From Vibrio sp. CDRSL-10 TSBA (lineage in GTDB: Bacteria > Pseudomonadota > Gammaproteobacteria > Enterobacterales > Vibrionaceae): 64,000 nucleotides of DNA. The translations under genes were made by a program, and so were the position numbers. The DNA lies in assembly GCA_039696685.1 (NCBI GenBank), contig CP155566.1, forward strand, positions 1,798,001 through 1,862,000. The letters are read 5' to 3'. Below the pieces are notes generated by a model that saw nothing but the letters and a program-made list of their open reading frames with translations, had not been told where the DNA came from and made no database searches. Shown here in pieces: positions 50,640 to 59,483 of the stretch (positions are counted from its first letter, which is position 1; each line of letters begins with the position of its first letter).

Positions 50640-52023
50640 CTATAAAGAGTTTAAAAATGCGATCAGCGCGGCGCGCTGCTTGTGATCAAACTTAAGTACC
50701 TGGTCACGTGCAGCAAGGGCTTCCCCGCCATGCCAAAGTACGGCTTCCATTAAATTACGTGCCCGTCCGTCGTGCAGATAATAGGTATGACCGTTCACTT
50801 CCTGAGTGTAACCAATCCCCCACAGCGGCGGTGTTCGCCACTCGCTGGCACTGGCTTGTGCCTCCGGCCGGCCATCACTCAGGCCTTCTCCCATATCATG
50901 CAACAACAAATCGGTATACGGATGAATAGTTTGTTCAGATAGTGCAGGTAGTTCCGGACGCTTACCCGTCTTAACCTCTGTTTTATGGCAACCTGCGCAG
51001 CCCGCACTCAGAAACAGTTGTTCCCCGGCGATGACGTCAGGGTCATCAACGTTACGTCGTACCGGCACCGCCAGATGTTGTGAATAAAACTCGACAAAGT
51101 TCAAGATATTGTCGCTCACTTCCGGCTCACCACCATTCGGCAGACTGGCACATAATGCTTGATGTGGCGAACAGTTTCTCGGCGGGAAACAGGCGACTGG
51201 TCAGGCCTAAATCACCGTTAAAGGCCGAGGCATTTTGCTGCATCAGTGAAGGTTGCCCGGCTTTCCAGCCAAAACGACCGATGACGGTTTTATTCTGCTC
51301 GATATCCCAGACCTTGTTGACCCGTCCGGATAGACTATCTTTATCATGGTCATTAACATCCTGCCAGCTCAATAACGTACTGTCAGGAATACTCTCCAGC
51401 AGCCCCAGACCAATCATTGGCGGTGCAATTCTGGCGGAAAACTGAGTGTCCGGATGCATCGGACCGTATGCAAGGCGGGTAATTTCAAGGTTCGGTTTTC
51501 TCAGCAGCACCGGAGTCCCGTCAGCAAACTGAATCGAGACGTCATCATAGGTAATACGAATTTGTCCTTCCGCCTTGTGGCCGGGCAATGCAAAATCCTG
51601 TAGTTGCGCACCGTAAGTTGGTTCAGGCACCACGCCTTGTTGGCGATAAACGGCTTTTTGCCGTTCAGTCAACGCCGGAATACTCAGACGAACCAGCATA
51701 GATACCGCTTGTTGCTCCCCCTCCTCAGGAGGATGCCCTCGCCCGTCTTTAATGTGACAGTTCTGACACCCGTTGGTATTAAACAGAGGTCCGAGGCCGT
51801 CACGGGCTTCGGTAGAAGATGGCGCGGCCACCCAGGGATTACGAAAAAAGCTATTCCCTACGCTGAAATCGAGTCGTTTCGATAACGGAAGATTTGAGGC
51901 TGGCATCGAATAGGCATTCTGTCCATCTTTACGGGTACTGGTTGCCCCGCCTGATGCCACATCAGTGGCCCATACCTGGGCTGAAATTATCCCCACAAGG
52001 AGCGTAGAGTAAACCAATTTCAT
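50640..52023 (-). CDS. Di-haem cytochrome c oxidoreductase-like protein (DUF1111 type), one frame break
   Basis: About 460 residues after repair, with a Sec signal (LVYSTLLVGIISAQVWA). Two c-type haem motifs are visible: CQNCH in the N-terminal half and CAGCH in the C-terminal half. It belongs to the periplasmic di-haem thiol oxidoreductase/DUF1111 group found next to imelysin genes, where a redox role in iron handling is suspected. The frame breaks at 51174-51178 (GTTTC for GTTC); repair joins LFPAENCSPHQALCASLPNG to the second haem domain, so what looks like two genes is one. Overall order irpA, di-haem, imelysin, DUF1513. Confidence 0.83.
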
Positions 52024-52132
52024 TCCGTCATTCTCTTATTATTCAAAGCGAGAAACCCAACCGGCCGAAAAATCACTAACGTGAATTCCCGGGCGATTGG
52101 GTCGTGTTAATTCAGAGGATCAATAACTAAAG

Positions 52133-53401
52133 CTACTGGCTCAGAAACTCGTGATCAGCGGTGTCCGGATTCAGGTTATCAATGCCAATGACATTCGCGG
52201 CTCGCTCAATAGATGCGGTCTGTGCAACCAAAGAGGCAATGGCTTTATTAACCAGAGCATTACCTTGTGGATTATCGGCAGCAATCAGTTGATCAAAGTG
52301 TTGATTGTTTTTCTCTGCTGATGTCACCAGTTCGCCAACCTGATCGCGTGCAGCGTCAAACTGCTGCATGATCTCTTTGGCGGCTTGGCCGTCTTGCTGG
52401 GCAACAAGATCAAGGATCGACGCCCCTTTTAACGTTGAACCGTCAACGCGAGCGTAAGTACCGGTATAAACGTTGTAAATGCCCTGCTCATTGTAGAAGT
52501 GAGAGTTGTGAGTGTTATCAGAGAAACAGTCATGCTCATCTTCTGTAGAGTTCGCTTCCAGAGCGACCTTCATGCGTTCGCCAGCCAGTTCACCCAATGA
52601 CAGTGAACCCATGCCAAACAACATCTTACGCAGGCCGTTTTGTGCAGAATCAGCAAGAAGTTCCTGACGGTAGTTACCTTTCTCATCCGCAGACCACTGC
52701 TTTTCCATCCACTCCAGATCCTGGACCAGCAGTTGAGCAGATGCTTTCAGATATTGCGCGCGGCGGTCACAGTTGCCATGAGTACATTCGCTGCCCTGTA
52801 CATAATCCGTATACGGACGTTCGCCCGCACCTGGCTGCGTGCCATGAAGATCTTGTCCCCACAGCAGGAATTCAATCGCGTGATAGCCGGAAGCCACGTT
52901 CGCTTCTGAACCACCCAGTTCATTCAGGCTGGCAATCAGCTCAGGAGTAATTTCAGCCACATCAATTGTCGTCGCGCCAATCGTCAGACTCTTGTTGGCC
53001 ACGATATTGGCACTTGCGCCCGCGTTGCCCAGTTCGTACTGGTAATCATCCGCGACGTAATCGATCAGACCTTCGTCCAACGGCCAGGCATTCAGTTGAC
53101 CTTCCCAGTCGTCGACAACCGCGTTACCAAAACGAAAAACTTCAGATTGTTGGTATGGCACACGCGCTTGTAACCAGGCTTGTTTGACTTGTTGTAGTTG
53201 AGCTTCAGAAGGCTCGGCCAGAAAAGCATCGATTGACTGATTGAGGTTTTTCGCAGTAACCAGAGCATCCGCGAACACGGCGTGGGCGACGTCTGCGTAA
53301 TGTTCAACGACCTGGTCCTGAGTCACAGCCGCGAAACTGGCCGCAGAAGAGAGGGCCAAAGAGGCTGCAATAGATTGGACTAAAAGTGACTTAACTTTCA
53401 T
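52133..53401 (-). CDS. irpA: IrpA-like imelysin-family iron-regulated protein
   Basis: A 422-residue exported protein (signal ...SAASFA-AVTQ). The imelysin motif is GYHAIEFLLWGQDLHGT, and NAWPLDEGLIDYV and the two-bundle layout fit family M75. Such proteins bind iron or haem-related ligands in the periplasm or at the outer membrane and are induced by iron starvation. Start: ATG at 53401 with AAGGAT upstream. A good Fur-box match sits about 37-55 bases upstream of the start. First gene of the four-gene cluster. Confidence 0.88.
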   Translation of the reverse strand: MKVKSLLVQSIAASLALSSAASFAAVTQDQVVEHYADVAHAVFADALVTAKNLNQSIDAFLAEPSEAQLQQVKQAWLQARVPYQQSEVFRFGNAVVDDWEGQLNAWPLDEGLIDYVADDYQYELGNAGASANIVANKSLTIGATTIDVAEITPELIASLNELGGSEANVASGYHAIEFLLWGQDLHGTQPGAGERPYTDYVQGSECTHGNCDRRAQYLKASAQLLVQDLEWMEKQWSADEKGNYRQELLADSAQNGLRKMLFGMGSLSLGELAGERMKVALEANSTEDEHDCFSDNTHNSHFYNEQGIYNVYTGTYARVDGSTLKGASILDLVAQQDGQAAKEIMQQFDAARDQVGELVTSAEKNNQHFDQLIAADNPQGNALVNKAIASLVAQTASIERAANVIGIDNLNPDTADHEFLSQ

Positions 53402-53437
53402 TAAAGCATCCTTGTTTTGCTTTGATTAATACGTAGT

Positions 53438-53456
53438 GCTAATTATTATCATTTGC
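53438..53456 (-). promoter_or_regulatory. Fur box upstream of irpA
   Basis: Minus strand GCAAATGATAATAATTAGC closely fits the GATAATGATAATCATTATC consensus (13 or more positions). Its place before the first gene of the iron cluster supports iron repression by Fur. Confidence 0.75.
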
Positions 53457-53510
53457 ACTCTTAGCCGCGATAATACAAATTTACAATTCTTTTTCAAGTG
53501 GTAACAAAAA

Positions 53511-53535
53511 AAACCTCACCGAAGTGAGGTTTTTA
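53511..53535 (-). terminator. Intrinsic terminator of ribA
   Basis: AAAACCTCAC-CGAA-GTGAGGTTTT, with A and T runs on both sides. It lies between the ribA stop and the irpA promoter. Confidence 0.8.
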
Positions 53536-53575
53536 TCAATGATAATGTGAAGTCTGCTTATCAGCGCTCAAAAAA

Positions 53576-54172
53576 CTACCACTTGAGCTGATGCTTGCCA
53601 TGAGAGACTTTGGCACGCAGGTAATTCTCATTGCCTGACTTAATATGGGCTGCAGTGTGCACCACTTCCACAATGTCGATACCATACTCTTTCAGTTCAC
53701 GTACTTTTTTCGGATTGTTGGTCACCAGACGGATCTTTTCTACGTTTAAAGCCTGCAGCATTTGTGCAGCTTCACTGAAATCACGCAGATCATCGCCGAA
53801 ACCGAGATGGTTGTTAGCTTCATAAGTGTTCATACCTTCACTCTGCAGACGGTACGCATCGATTTTATTATATAAACCGATACCACGACCTTCCTGCCGC
53901 AGGTATAAAATAATCCCGCCATGCTCGCCCATCTTATTAATGGTTTCTTCCAGCTGCTCGCCACAATCACAACGCGACGAATGGAAAACATCGCCGGTCA
54001 GACACTCTGAGTGCATGCGCACTAAAGGAACTTCTTGATTTTTATCTGCTGATTTGAAAATAACAGCGACATGCTCTTTATCGGTCTTCAACCCTCTGAA
54101 AGAGAGGATTTCTGCATCAATATTGCTCTTCGCACCTACTTTAAAATCAACTCTGGCTCTTACTTCCGCCAT
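53576..54172 (-). CDS. ribA: GTP cyclohydrolase II
   Basis: About 198 residues; first step of riboflavin synthesis from GTP. Zinc ligands are in [20 protein letters not shown], followed by [32 protein letters not shown] and [18 protein letters not shown] at 54172 ([12 protein letters not shown]) is preferred to one at 54223, as it matches Vibrio relatives and has AGGTG upstream. It is a stand-alone RibA, not a RibBA fusion. No FMN riboswitch is visible upstream. Confidence 0.93.
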   Translation of the reverse strand: MAEVRARVDFKVGAKSNIDAEILSFRGLKTDKEHVAVIFKSADKNQEVPLVRMHSECLTGDVFHSSRCDCGEQLEETINKMGEHGGIILYLRQEGRGIGLYNKIDAYRLQSEGMNTYEANNHLGFGDDLRDFSEAAQMLQALNVEKIRLVTNNPKKVRELKEYGIDIVEVVHTAAHIKSGNENYLRAKVSHGKHQLKW

Positions 54173-54337
54173 ATCTGCACTCACCTGAATCATCACTGGA
54201 TGCATGCTTGTTATTGTATGCATTCTAAAACTCTCTCTGTGAACATACTATGGGGACTGATACCCCAATTTTCAACGAAAAGATCACAAAAACATCTAAA
54301 TGTTATAATATAACAATTTAGAAAAACTGCAATAAAA

Positions 54338-54368
54338 AACCCAGCGCTTTTTTACAAAGGCTGGGTTT
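54338..54368 (-). terminator. Intrinsic terminator of the small gene at 54395
   Basis: On the minus strand AAACCCAGCC...GGCTGGGTTT-type stem (AACCCAGC / GCTGGGTT) is followed by TTTTTATTGC. Confidence 0.75.
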
Positions 54369-54394
54369 GAGAAAAGTACTTATAATTCAGTTAA

Positions 54395-54575
54395 TTAATG
54401 GCTCTGTGTCTTTTTCCATACCGCCAGCTCAACCCAAAGCTGTTCCAGCTCTTTCAGTTTCTTCCGGGGTGAGGAAAGACAAAGTAGGTTTTGATTGTGG
54501 CAGAGCATAAGACTGCAATGCACTAATCTGTGCATAAAAGTCCTGCTTTAATTGCTTAATCACTGAATAGTCCAC
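54395..54575 (-). CDS. Small conserved-looking protein, recovered after one frame break
   Basis: A 59-residue product that is visible only when one base is removed at 54457-54461 (GTTTC for GTTC). Repaired reading: DYSVIKQLKQDFYAQISAL, then SKPTLSFLTPEELKELEQLW and a TAA at 54395. Its two halves are strongly amphipathic helices split by a Pro-rich turn. Supporting evidence: codon-like composition, a clear terminator after it, and the same break type as in known genes. The start is uncertain: GTG at 54575 has AAAAGG only three bases away, and another GTG is at 54563. Family and function unknown. Confidence 0.6.
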
Positions 54576-55070
54576 TGCCTTTTCCCGTTGATTATCTTTC
54601 TCTATGTCAAAATAATATCATTTTATCGAAATCAATGTGATTGAAATTTAATTTTTGGAATAATTATCACATTTTATATGTTGTTATTTTTATTTGGATT
54701 ATTCCAATCAATTTGATCACACTATAAACAATAATGATCATAGCTATAGATAGATTAAATAAATACAACTATCGGTTTTATATTATTAATAAATATATAA
54801 TTAAAATTGAACTCGTTCAACTTACTGTATTTCATAGAATTTCATAGCCAATTAGTGAATCTTTAGGCGCTGACTGAGATTTAACGGTTCCCCTCCTTCC
54901 CGGATCGAAATAAATGATCCTTGGATCAAAACAAGTCCAACTACCGATCTTTCCCTTCCGTCAAAATATTGTCTAACCGCAATCAGCCTGCCAAAGCTGC
55001 TGTTTTACATCGTCGTAATTGGAATGAATATGGGATCAGCTGATCCAGCTATATATGTCTTAATAGGCTG

Positions 55071-55155
55071 TCTGTTCGTGAGGATTATCTGTTCGTGAAG
55101 ACTGTCCGTTTGTGAAAACTATTCGTTCGTGAAGACTGTCCGCTCGTCATAAACC
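55071..55155. repeat. 17-bp tandem repeat, five diverged copies
   Basis: Units TCTGTTCGTGAGGATTA, TCTGTTCGTGAAGACTG, TCCGTTTGTGAAAACTA, TTCGTTCGTGAAGACTG and a degenerate fifth follow in phase from 55071. Confidence 0.85.
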
Positions 55156-55169
55156 GTCAGTACCGTTAT

Positions 55170-55201
55170 AAAAAAGCCGGACTCAATGGCCCGGCTTTTT
55201 A
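55170..55201 (-). terminator. Intrinsic terminator of gyrA
   Basis: AAAAAGCCGG-ACTCAATGG-CCCGGCTTTTT; on the minus strand the stem is followed by TTTTTTATAAC. Confidence 0.85.
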
Positions 55202-55230
55202 GTCAACAATACTTTAATCAACCACAGTCA

Positions 55231-57871
55231 TTACTCGTCAGAGTCACTGTCTGTTGAATCAGTTGTGTTGGTGTCTGACTGCTGTGATTCATCCGATGGA
55301 ACCGACTGCTGTTCAGCATCGATATCTTCCGGTAAATCCGCATCTTCAATTTCTTCAATGCGCTGCAGGCCAACGACTTTTTCGTCTTCAGCGGTACGAA
55401 TCAGTGTCACACCCTGGGTGTTACGACCAACCTGGCTCACTTCAGCAACACGAGTACGAACCAGAGTACCGGCGTTGGTGATCATCATAAATTCATCACC
55501 TTCGTCGACCTGTACCGCACCCACGACTTCGCCGTTACGATCAGAGACTTTGATAGAAACCACACCCTGGGTAGCACGGCTCTTCGCTGGGTACTCAGCC
55601 AGAACTGTACGCTTACCGTAACCATTTTCGGTTACCGTCAGTACGTCACCATCAGTCTTAGGAACGATCAGTGAAACTACCTGATCACCTTCTGCCAGTT
55701 TCATACCACGCACACCTGAAGCGGTACGGCCCATCGCTCGTACTTGATCTTCGTTAAAGCGAACCACTTTACCGAATTTCGAGAACAGCATAATGTTGCT
55801 GTCACCATCCGTGATATCTACACCGATCAGTGAATCGTCGTCACGCAGATTGACGGCAATCAGACCGTTCGCACGTACGTTAGCGAACTGATCAAGCGAA
55901 GTCTTCTTAACTGTACCGTCACCGGTTGCCATGAAGATAAACTTATCTTCCGTGAACTCGGTTACCGGCAGAATCGCTGTGATACGTTCGTTCTCTTCCA
56001 GAGGCAGCAGATTGACGATCGGCTTACCACGTGCCGTACGACTTGCCAGCGGCAATTGGTACACTTTCAGACGGTAAGTCTTACCACGGGTTGAGAAGCA
56101 CAGAATATTATCGTGAGTATTCGCCACCAGCAGACGTTCGATGTAATCTTCGTCCTTCATGCGGGTCGCACTCTTACCTTTACCACCACGACGTTGAGAC
56201 TCATAGTCGCTCAGTAACTGGTACTTAACGTAACCTTCATGTGACAGCGTCACAACCACGTCTTCACGGGCAATCAGCTCTTCCAGATCGATATCGTGGC
56301 TGGCTGCCGTGATTTCAGTGCGGCGAGCATCGCCGAATCCGTCACGAATCGCTTCCAGTTTCTTCACGAATCACTTCCATCAGACGCTCAGTGCTCGCCA
56401 GGATGTGCATCAGTTCTGCAATTTGTTCCAGCAGCTGTTTGTATTCGTCCAGGATCTTCTCATGCTCAAGACCAGTCAGCTTGTGCAGACGAAGGTCAAG
56501 AATCGCTTGAGCCTGTTGTTCAGTCAGGAAGTACTGACCATCACGAATACCGTACTGAGGCTCCAGCCATTCAGGACGAGCAGCATCAGTACCGGCGCGT
56601 TCCAGCATAGCCGCAACGTTACCCAGATCCCAACCACGTGCAATCAGACCCGCTTTGGCTTCTGCCGGCGTTGGCGCTTTACGAATCAGATCAATGATTT
56701 CATCGATGTTCGCCAGAGCCAGTGCCAGACCTTCCAGGATATGGGCACGTTCGCGTGCTTTACGCAGCTCAAAAATAGTACGGCGCGTCACCACTTCACG
56801 ACGGTGATCCACGAAGCACTTCAGCATCTCTTTCAGGTTAAACAGTTTAGGCTGACCATTGTCCAGCGCTACCATGTTAATACCGAAAGTGGTCTGCAGT
56901 TGGGTATTCGTGTACAGGTTGTTCAGAACAACTTCGCCGACAGCATCACGCTTACATTCGATAACAATGCGCATACCATCTTTGTCGGACTCGTCACGCA
57001 GTGCACTGATGCCTTCAACTTTCTTGTCTTTCACCAGTTCAGCGATCTTTTCAATCAGACGCGCTTTGTTTACCTGGTATGGGATCTCGCTGACAATAAT
57101 AGTCTCACGACCGTTTTTGTCTGTTTCGATATCCGCTTTGGAACGCATGTAAATCTTACCGCGGCCCGTTTTGTAAGCATCGATAATGCCTTTACGACCA
57201 CTGATAAGAGCCGCTGTCGGGAAATCAGGACCAGGAATGTAGTCCATCAGTTCATCGATAGTGATCTCTTCGTTGTCGATATAAGCAAGACAGCCGTCAA
57301 CAACTTCTGTCAGGTTATGCGGAGGAATGTTGGTCGCCATACCTACGGCGATACCGGAAGCACCGTTCACCAGCAGGTTTGGAATTTTAGTCGGAAGAAC
57401 CGCAGGGATCTGTTCGGTACCGTCATAGTTCGGTACGTAATCAACCGTTTCTTTGTCCAGGTCAGCCAGCAGCTCATGGGCAATTTTAGACATGCGCACT
57501 TCGGTGTAACGCATTGCCGCGGCGGAGTCACCGTCGATAGAACCAAAGTTACCCTGACCATCGACCAGCATGTAACGCAGCGAGAAAGGCTGCGCCATAC
57601 GTACGATGGTATCGTATACAGCACTGTCGCCGTGCGGGTGATATTTACCGATTACATCACCAACCACACGCGCAGATTTTTTATATGGTTTATTCCAGTC
57701 ATTACCCAGCACATTCATCGCGAACAGTACGCGACGGTGAACTGGTTTTAGGCCATCACGCACATCAGGAAGAGCACGACCCACGATAACTGACATCGCG
57801 TAGTCAAGGTATGAACCTCGTAGCTCATCTTCAATGTTTACGGGCGTGATCTCTTTAGCTAGATCGCTCAT
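55231..57871 (-). CDS. gyrA: DNA gyrase subunit A, one frame break
   Basis: About 879 residues after repair (E. coli 875). The winged-helix/tower domain carries the active-site Tyr122 ([11 protein letters not shown]); the quinolone-determining region is wild type, Ser83 and Asp87 in [11 protein letters not shown]. The C-terminal beta-pinwheel begins with the GyrA box QRRGGKGKS. The frame breaks at 56358-56362 (GTTTC for GTTC); removing one base gives [17 protein letters not shown], as in relatives. An essential gene split at this point cannot be real, so this is a key control for the frame-break pattern. Acidic tail (DSTDSDSDE). Monocistronic, divergent from ubiG. Confidence 0.97.
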
Positions 57872-58221
57872 AGAGCCATTATCCCTCTATAGTTTGATCG
57901 GTATATCCAGACAAAACGAACCCTATGCCGGAATCAACATAAATGGTTTCGTCCACACACCTGGATATTATTGATACTTATAAGGTGAAAAAATATAACA
58001 CAAGTTTCTAAGGTTCGGCATCACTTTCCCTCCCCTTTTATCAGGTTGTGACCTTTGTTGTGAATCAACTGCCGAGAATTTACACACTACTCCCATATCC
58101 AACTGAAAACAGATTATTTTTTGTTCGTTCTTTTTTTATTCAGGCAGAACAACTGGTGTAAGAAGCGATCAGCGCTATAATGCGGATTCATCCATGGACG
58201 CGTAATACAGGCATAACAAGT
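57872..58221. other. Divergent promoter region between gyrA and ubiG
   Basis: About 350 bases holding both start regions. No further gene or clear operator is seen. Confidence 0.5.
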
Positions 58222-58930
58222 ATGAGTAAACCTCAAAACGTCGACCCGAACGAAATCAAGAAGTTCGAAGAAATGGCATCACGTTGGTGGGATCTTGAAG
58301 GCGAGTTTAAACCGCTGCATCAGATCAACCCACTGCGTCTCAATTATGTACAAGAAACGTGTCAACGGCTTGTTTGGCAAAAAAGTTCTCGATGTCGGTT
58401 GCGGCGGTGGCATCCTGGCAGAAAGCATGGCGCGTGAAGGCGCCCAGGTGACCGGACTGGATATGGGGAAAGAGCCGCTGGAAGTGGCCAGACTGCATGC
58501 TCTGGAAACGGGAACCAAACTGGATTACATCCAAAGTACCATTGAAGATCACGCCGAGCAAAACCCGCAGGCTTATGATGTCGTAACCTGTATGGAAATG
58601 CTGGAACATGTTCCGGATCCGCTGTCCGTCATTCAGTCTTGTGCGGCGCTGGTCAAGCCTGGCGGTCATGTCTTCTTCTCGACCCTGAACCGTAACTTTA
58701 AATCTTATCTGTTCGCCATTGTCGGCGCAGAGAAGCTACTCAAGATTGTTCCGCAAGGCACTCACGATCATGAGAAGTTCATTCGTCCTTCAGAAATGAT
58801 GAAAATGATTGACACGACTTCCCTGCAAGAACAAGGGATTACTGGTCTGCAGTACAATCCATTGACGGATACCTACCGCCTCGGTCGCAATGTGGATGTC
58901 AATTACATTGTGCACACAACGCTAATCTGA
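58222..58930 (+). CDS. ubiG: Ubiquinone biosynthesis O-methyltransferase UbiG, one frame break
   Basis: About 235 residues after repair. Class I SAM-dependent methyltransferase that does both O-methylations in ubiquinone synthesis. SAM motif I is [41 protein letters not shown] and [14 protein letters not shown] are conserved. The N-terminal [22 protein letters not shown] is typical of UbiG. The frame breaks at 58354-58358 (GAAAC for GAAC); removal gives [18 protein letters not shown] at 58222 follows the family start ([12 protein letters not shown]). Confidence 0.93.
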
Positions 58931-59045
58931 TGGCTCTGGCATAAGTAGCGTCAGTTTCAGACCTCACTCAGCGGAGCGGAAGACGTCACTGACGACAGTA
59001 TCAACGGTTATGCTGTGGCCACTGATTGTGTAAGTTCATAAAGTG

Positions 59046-59103
59046 TACGCTAAAATCTGCCGTGTGGTTTACCACCACATGGTCAAGTTTTAGCGTATTT
59101 TTG
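59046..59103 (+). terminator. Nested hairpin after ubiG, probable terminator
   Basis: Outer arms TACGCTAAAA (59046-59055) and TTTTAGCGTA (59088-59097) enclose a GTGGT/ACCAC inner stem, followed by TTTTTG. The nested shape is unusual for a simple terminator. It lies 115 bases beyond the ubiG stop. Confidence 0.65.
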
Positions 59104-59282
59104 TATTGATCCTCGCCGTTGATCCGACGAAAACGACGATAGAGTTTTTACCTAAAGATCAAGAGATTTTTTTTCTCTCTTGGTTACGAAAAAAGCGATC
59201 TGAGAATCACGATTTCTTACAAGCAATTCTGCCCTTTCGTCATCGGTGAGTGTCTACTAACTGAATTTTTTTATTTCGCAAG

Positions 59283-59291
59283 TTATCCACA
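59283..59291 (+). promoter_or_regulatory. DnaA box upstream of nrdA
   Basis: TTATCCACA, a perfect DnaA box, about 190 bases before the nrdA start. DnaA control of nrdAB is known in E. coli. Confidence 0.65.
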
Positions 59292-59360
59292 AACTGTTCA
59301 AGATCTCCAACTTGCATTACCCCCTCAATAGCACTATCTTGTAACCCGAACACTGATGCA

Positions 59361-59376
59361 CCCCTACATATAGTGT
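59361..59376. promoter_or_regulatory. NrdR box 1 upstream of nrdA
   Basis: CCCCTACATATAGTGT. The reverse complement reads ACACTATATGTAGGGG, close to the NrdR consensus ACACWATATATWGTGT and mirroring box 2. Confidence 0.8.
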
Positions 59377-59381
59377 TTAGG

Positions 59382-59397
59382 ACACTATATGTAGGGC
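59382..59397. promoter_or_regulatory. NrdR box 2 upstream of nrdA
   Basis: ACACTATATGTAGGGC, the inverted partner of box 1. The box centres are 21 bp apart, about two helical turns, so both lie on one face of the DNA. Confidence 0.8.
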
Positions 59398-59483
59398 GAG
59401 CTTGATCACAAAGCCGGGATTCACTTTACAAGAATTACTCAAAAATACGGCTTTTATCAGTTTTGTTAGGGAAATAAAGTAGA

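Larger units (their letters stand above)
54576..55230. other. AT-rich intergenic region between ribA-side genes and gyrA
   Basis: About 655 bases. 54600-54860 is strongly AT-rich with no frame of note. No gene is seen. The right part carries the 17-bp repeat (55071-55155) and the gyrA terminator. Confidence 0.5.

Noticed and set aside
50640..51173. A separate monohaem cytochrome gene
   Set aside because: It continues in frame from the upstream di-haem gene after repair at 51174-51178, with no ribosome site of its own.
55071..55155. CRISPR array
   Set aside because: Units of 17 bp follow each other without spacers and no cas genes are present; the same holds for the other tandem arrays.
56309..57751. 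A 480-codon open frame on the plus strand across gyrA
   Set aside because: It is antisense to well-matched gyrA sequence, has no ribosome site and no recognisable protein character.
55231..57871. gyrA, asnS, nrdA and the other split genes as true pseudogenes, or as programmed frameshift genes
   Set aside because: The breaks share one identical one-base signature, occur in essential genes, and lack any consistent slippery site, stem or family precedent. One-base repair restores normal family lengths.
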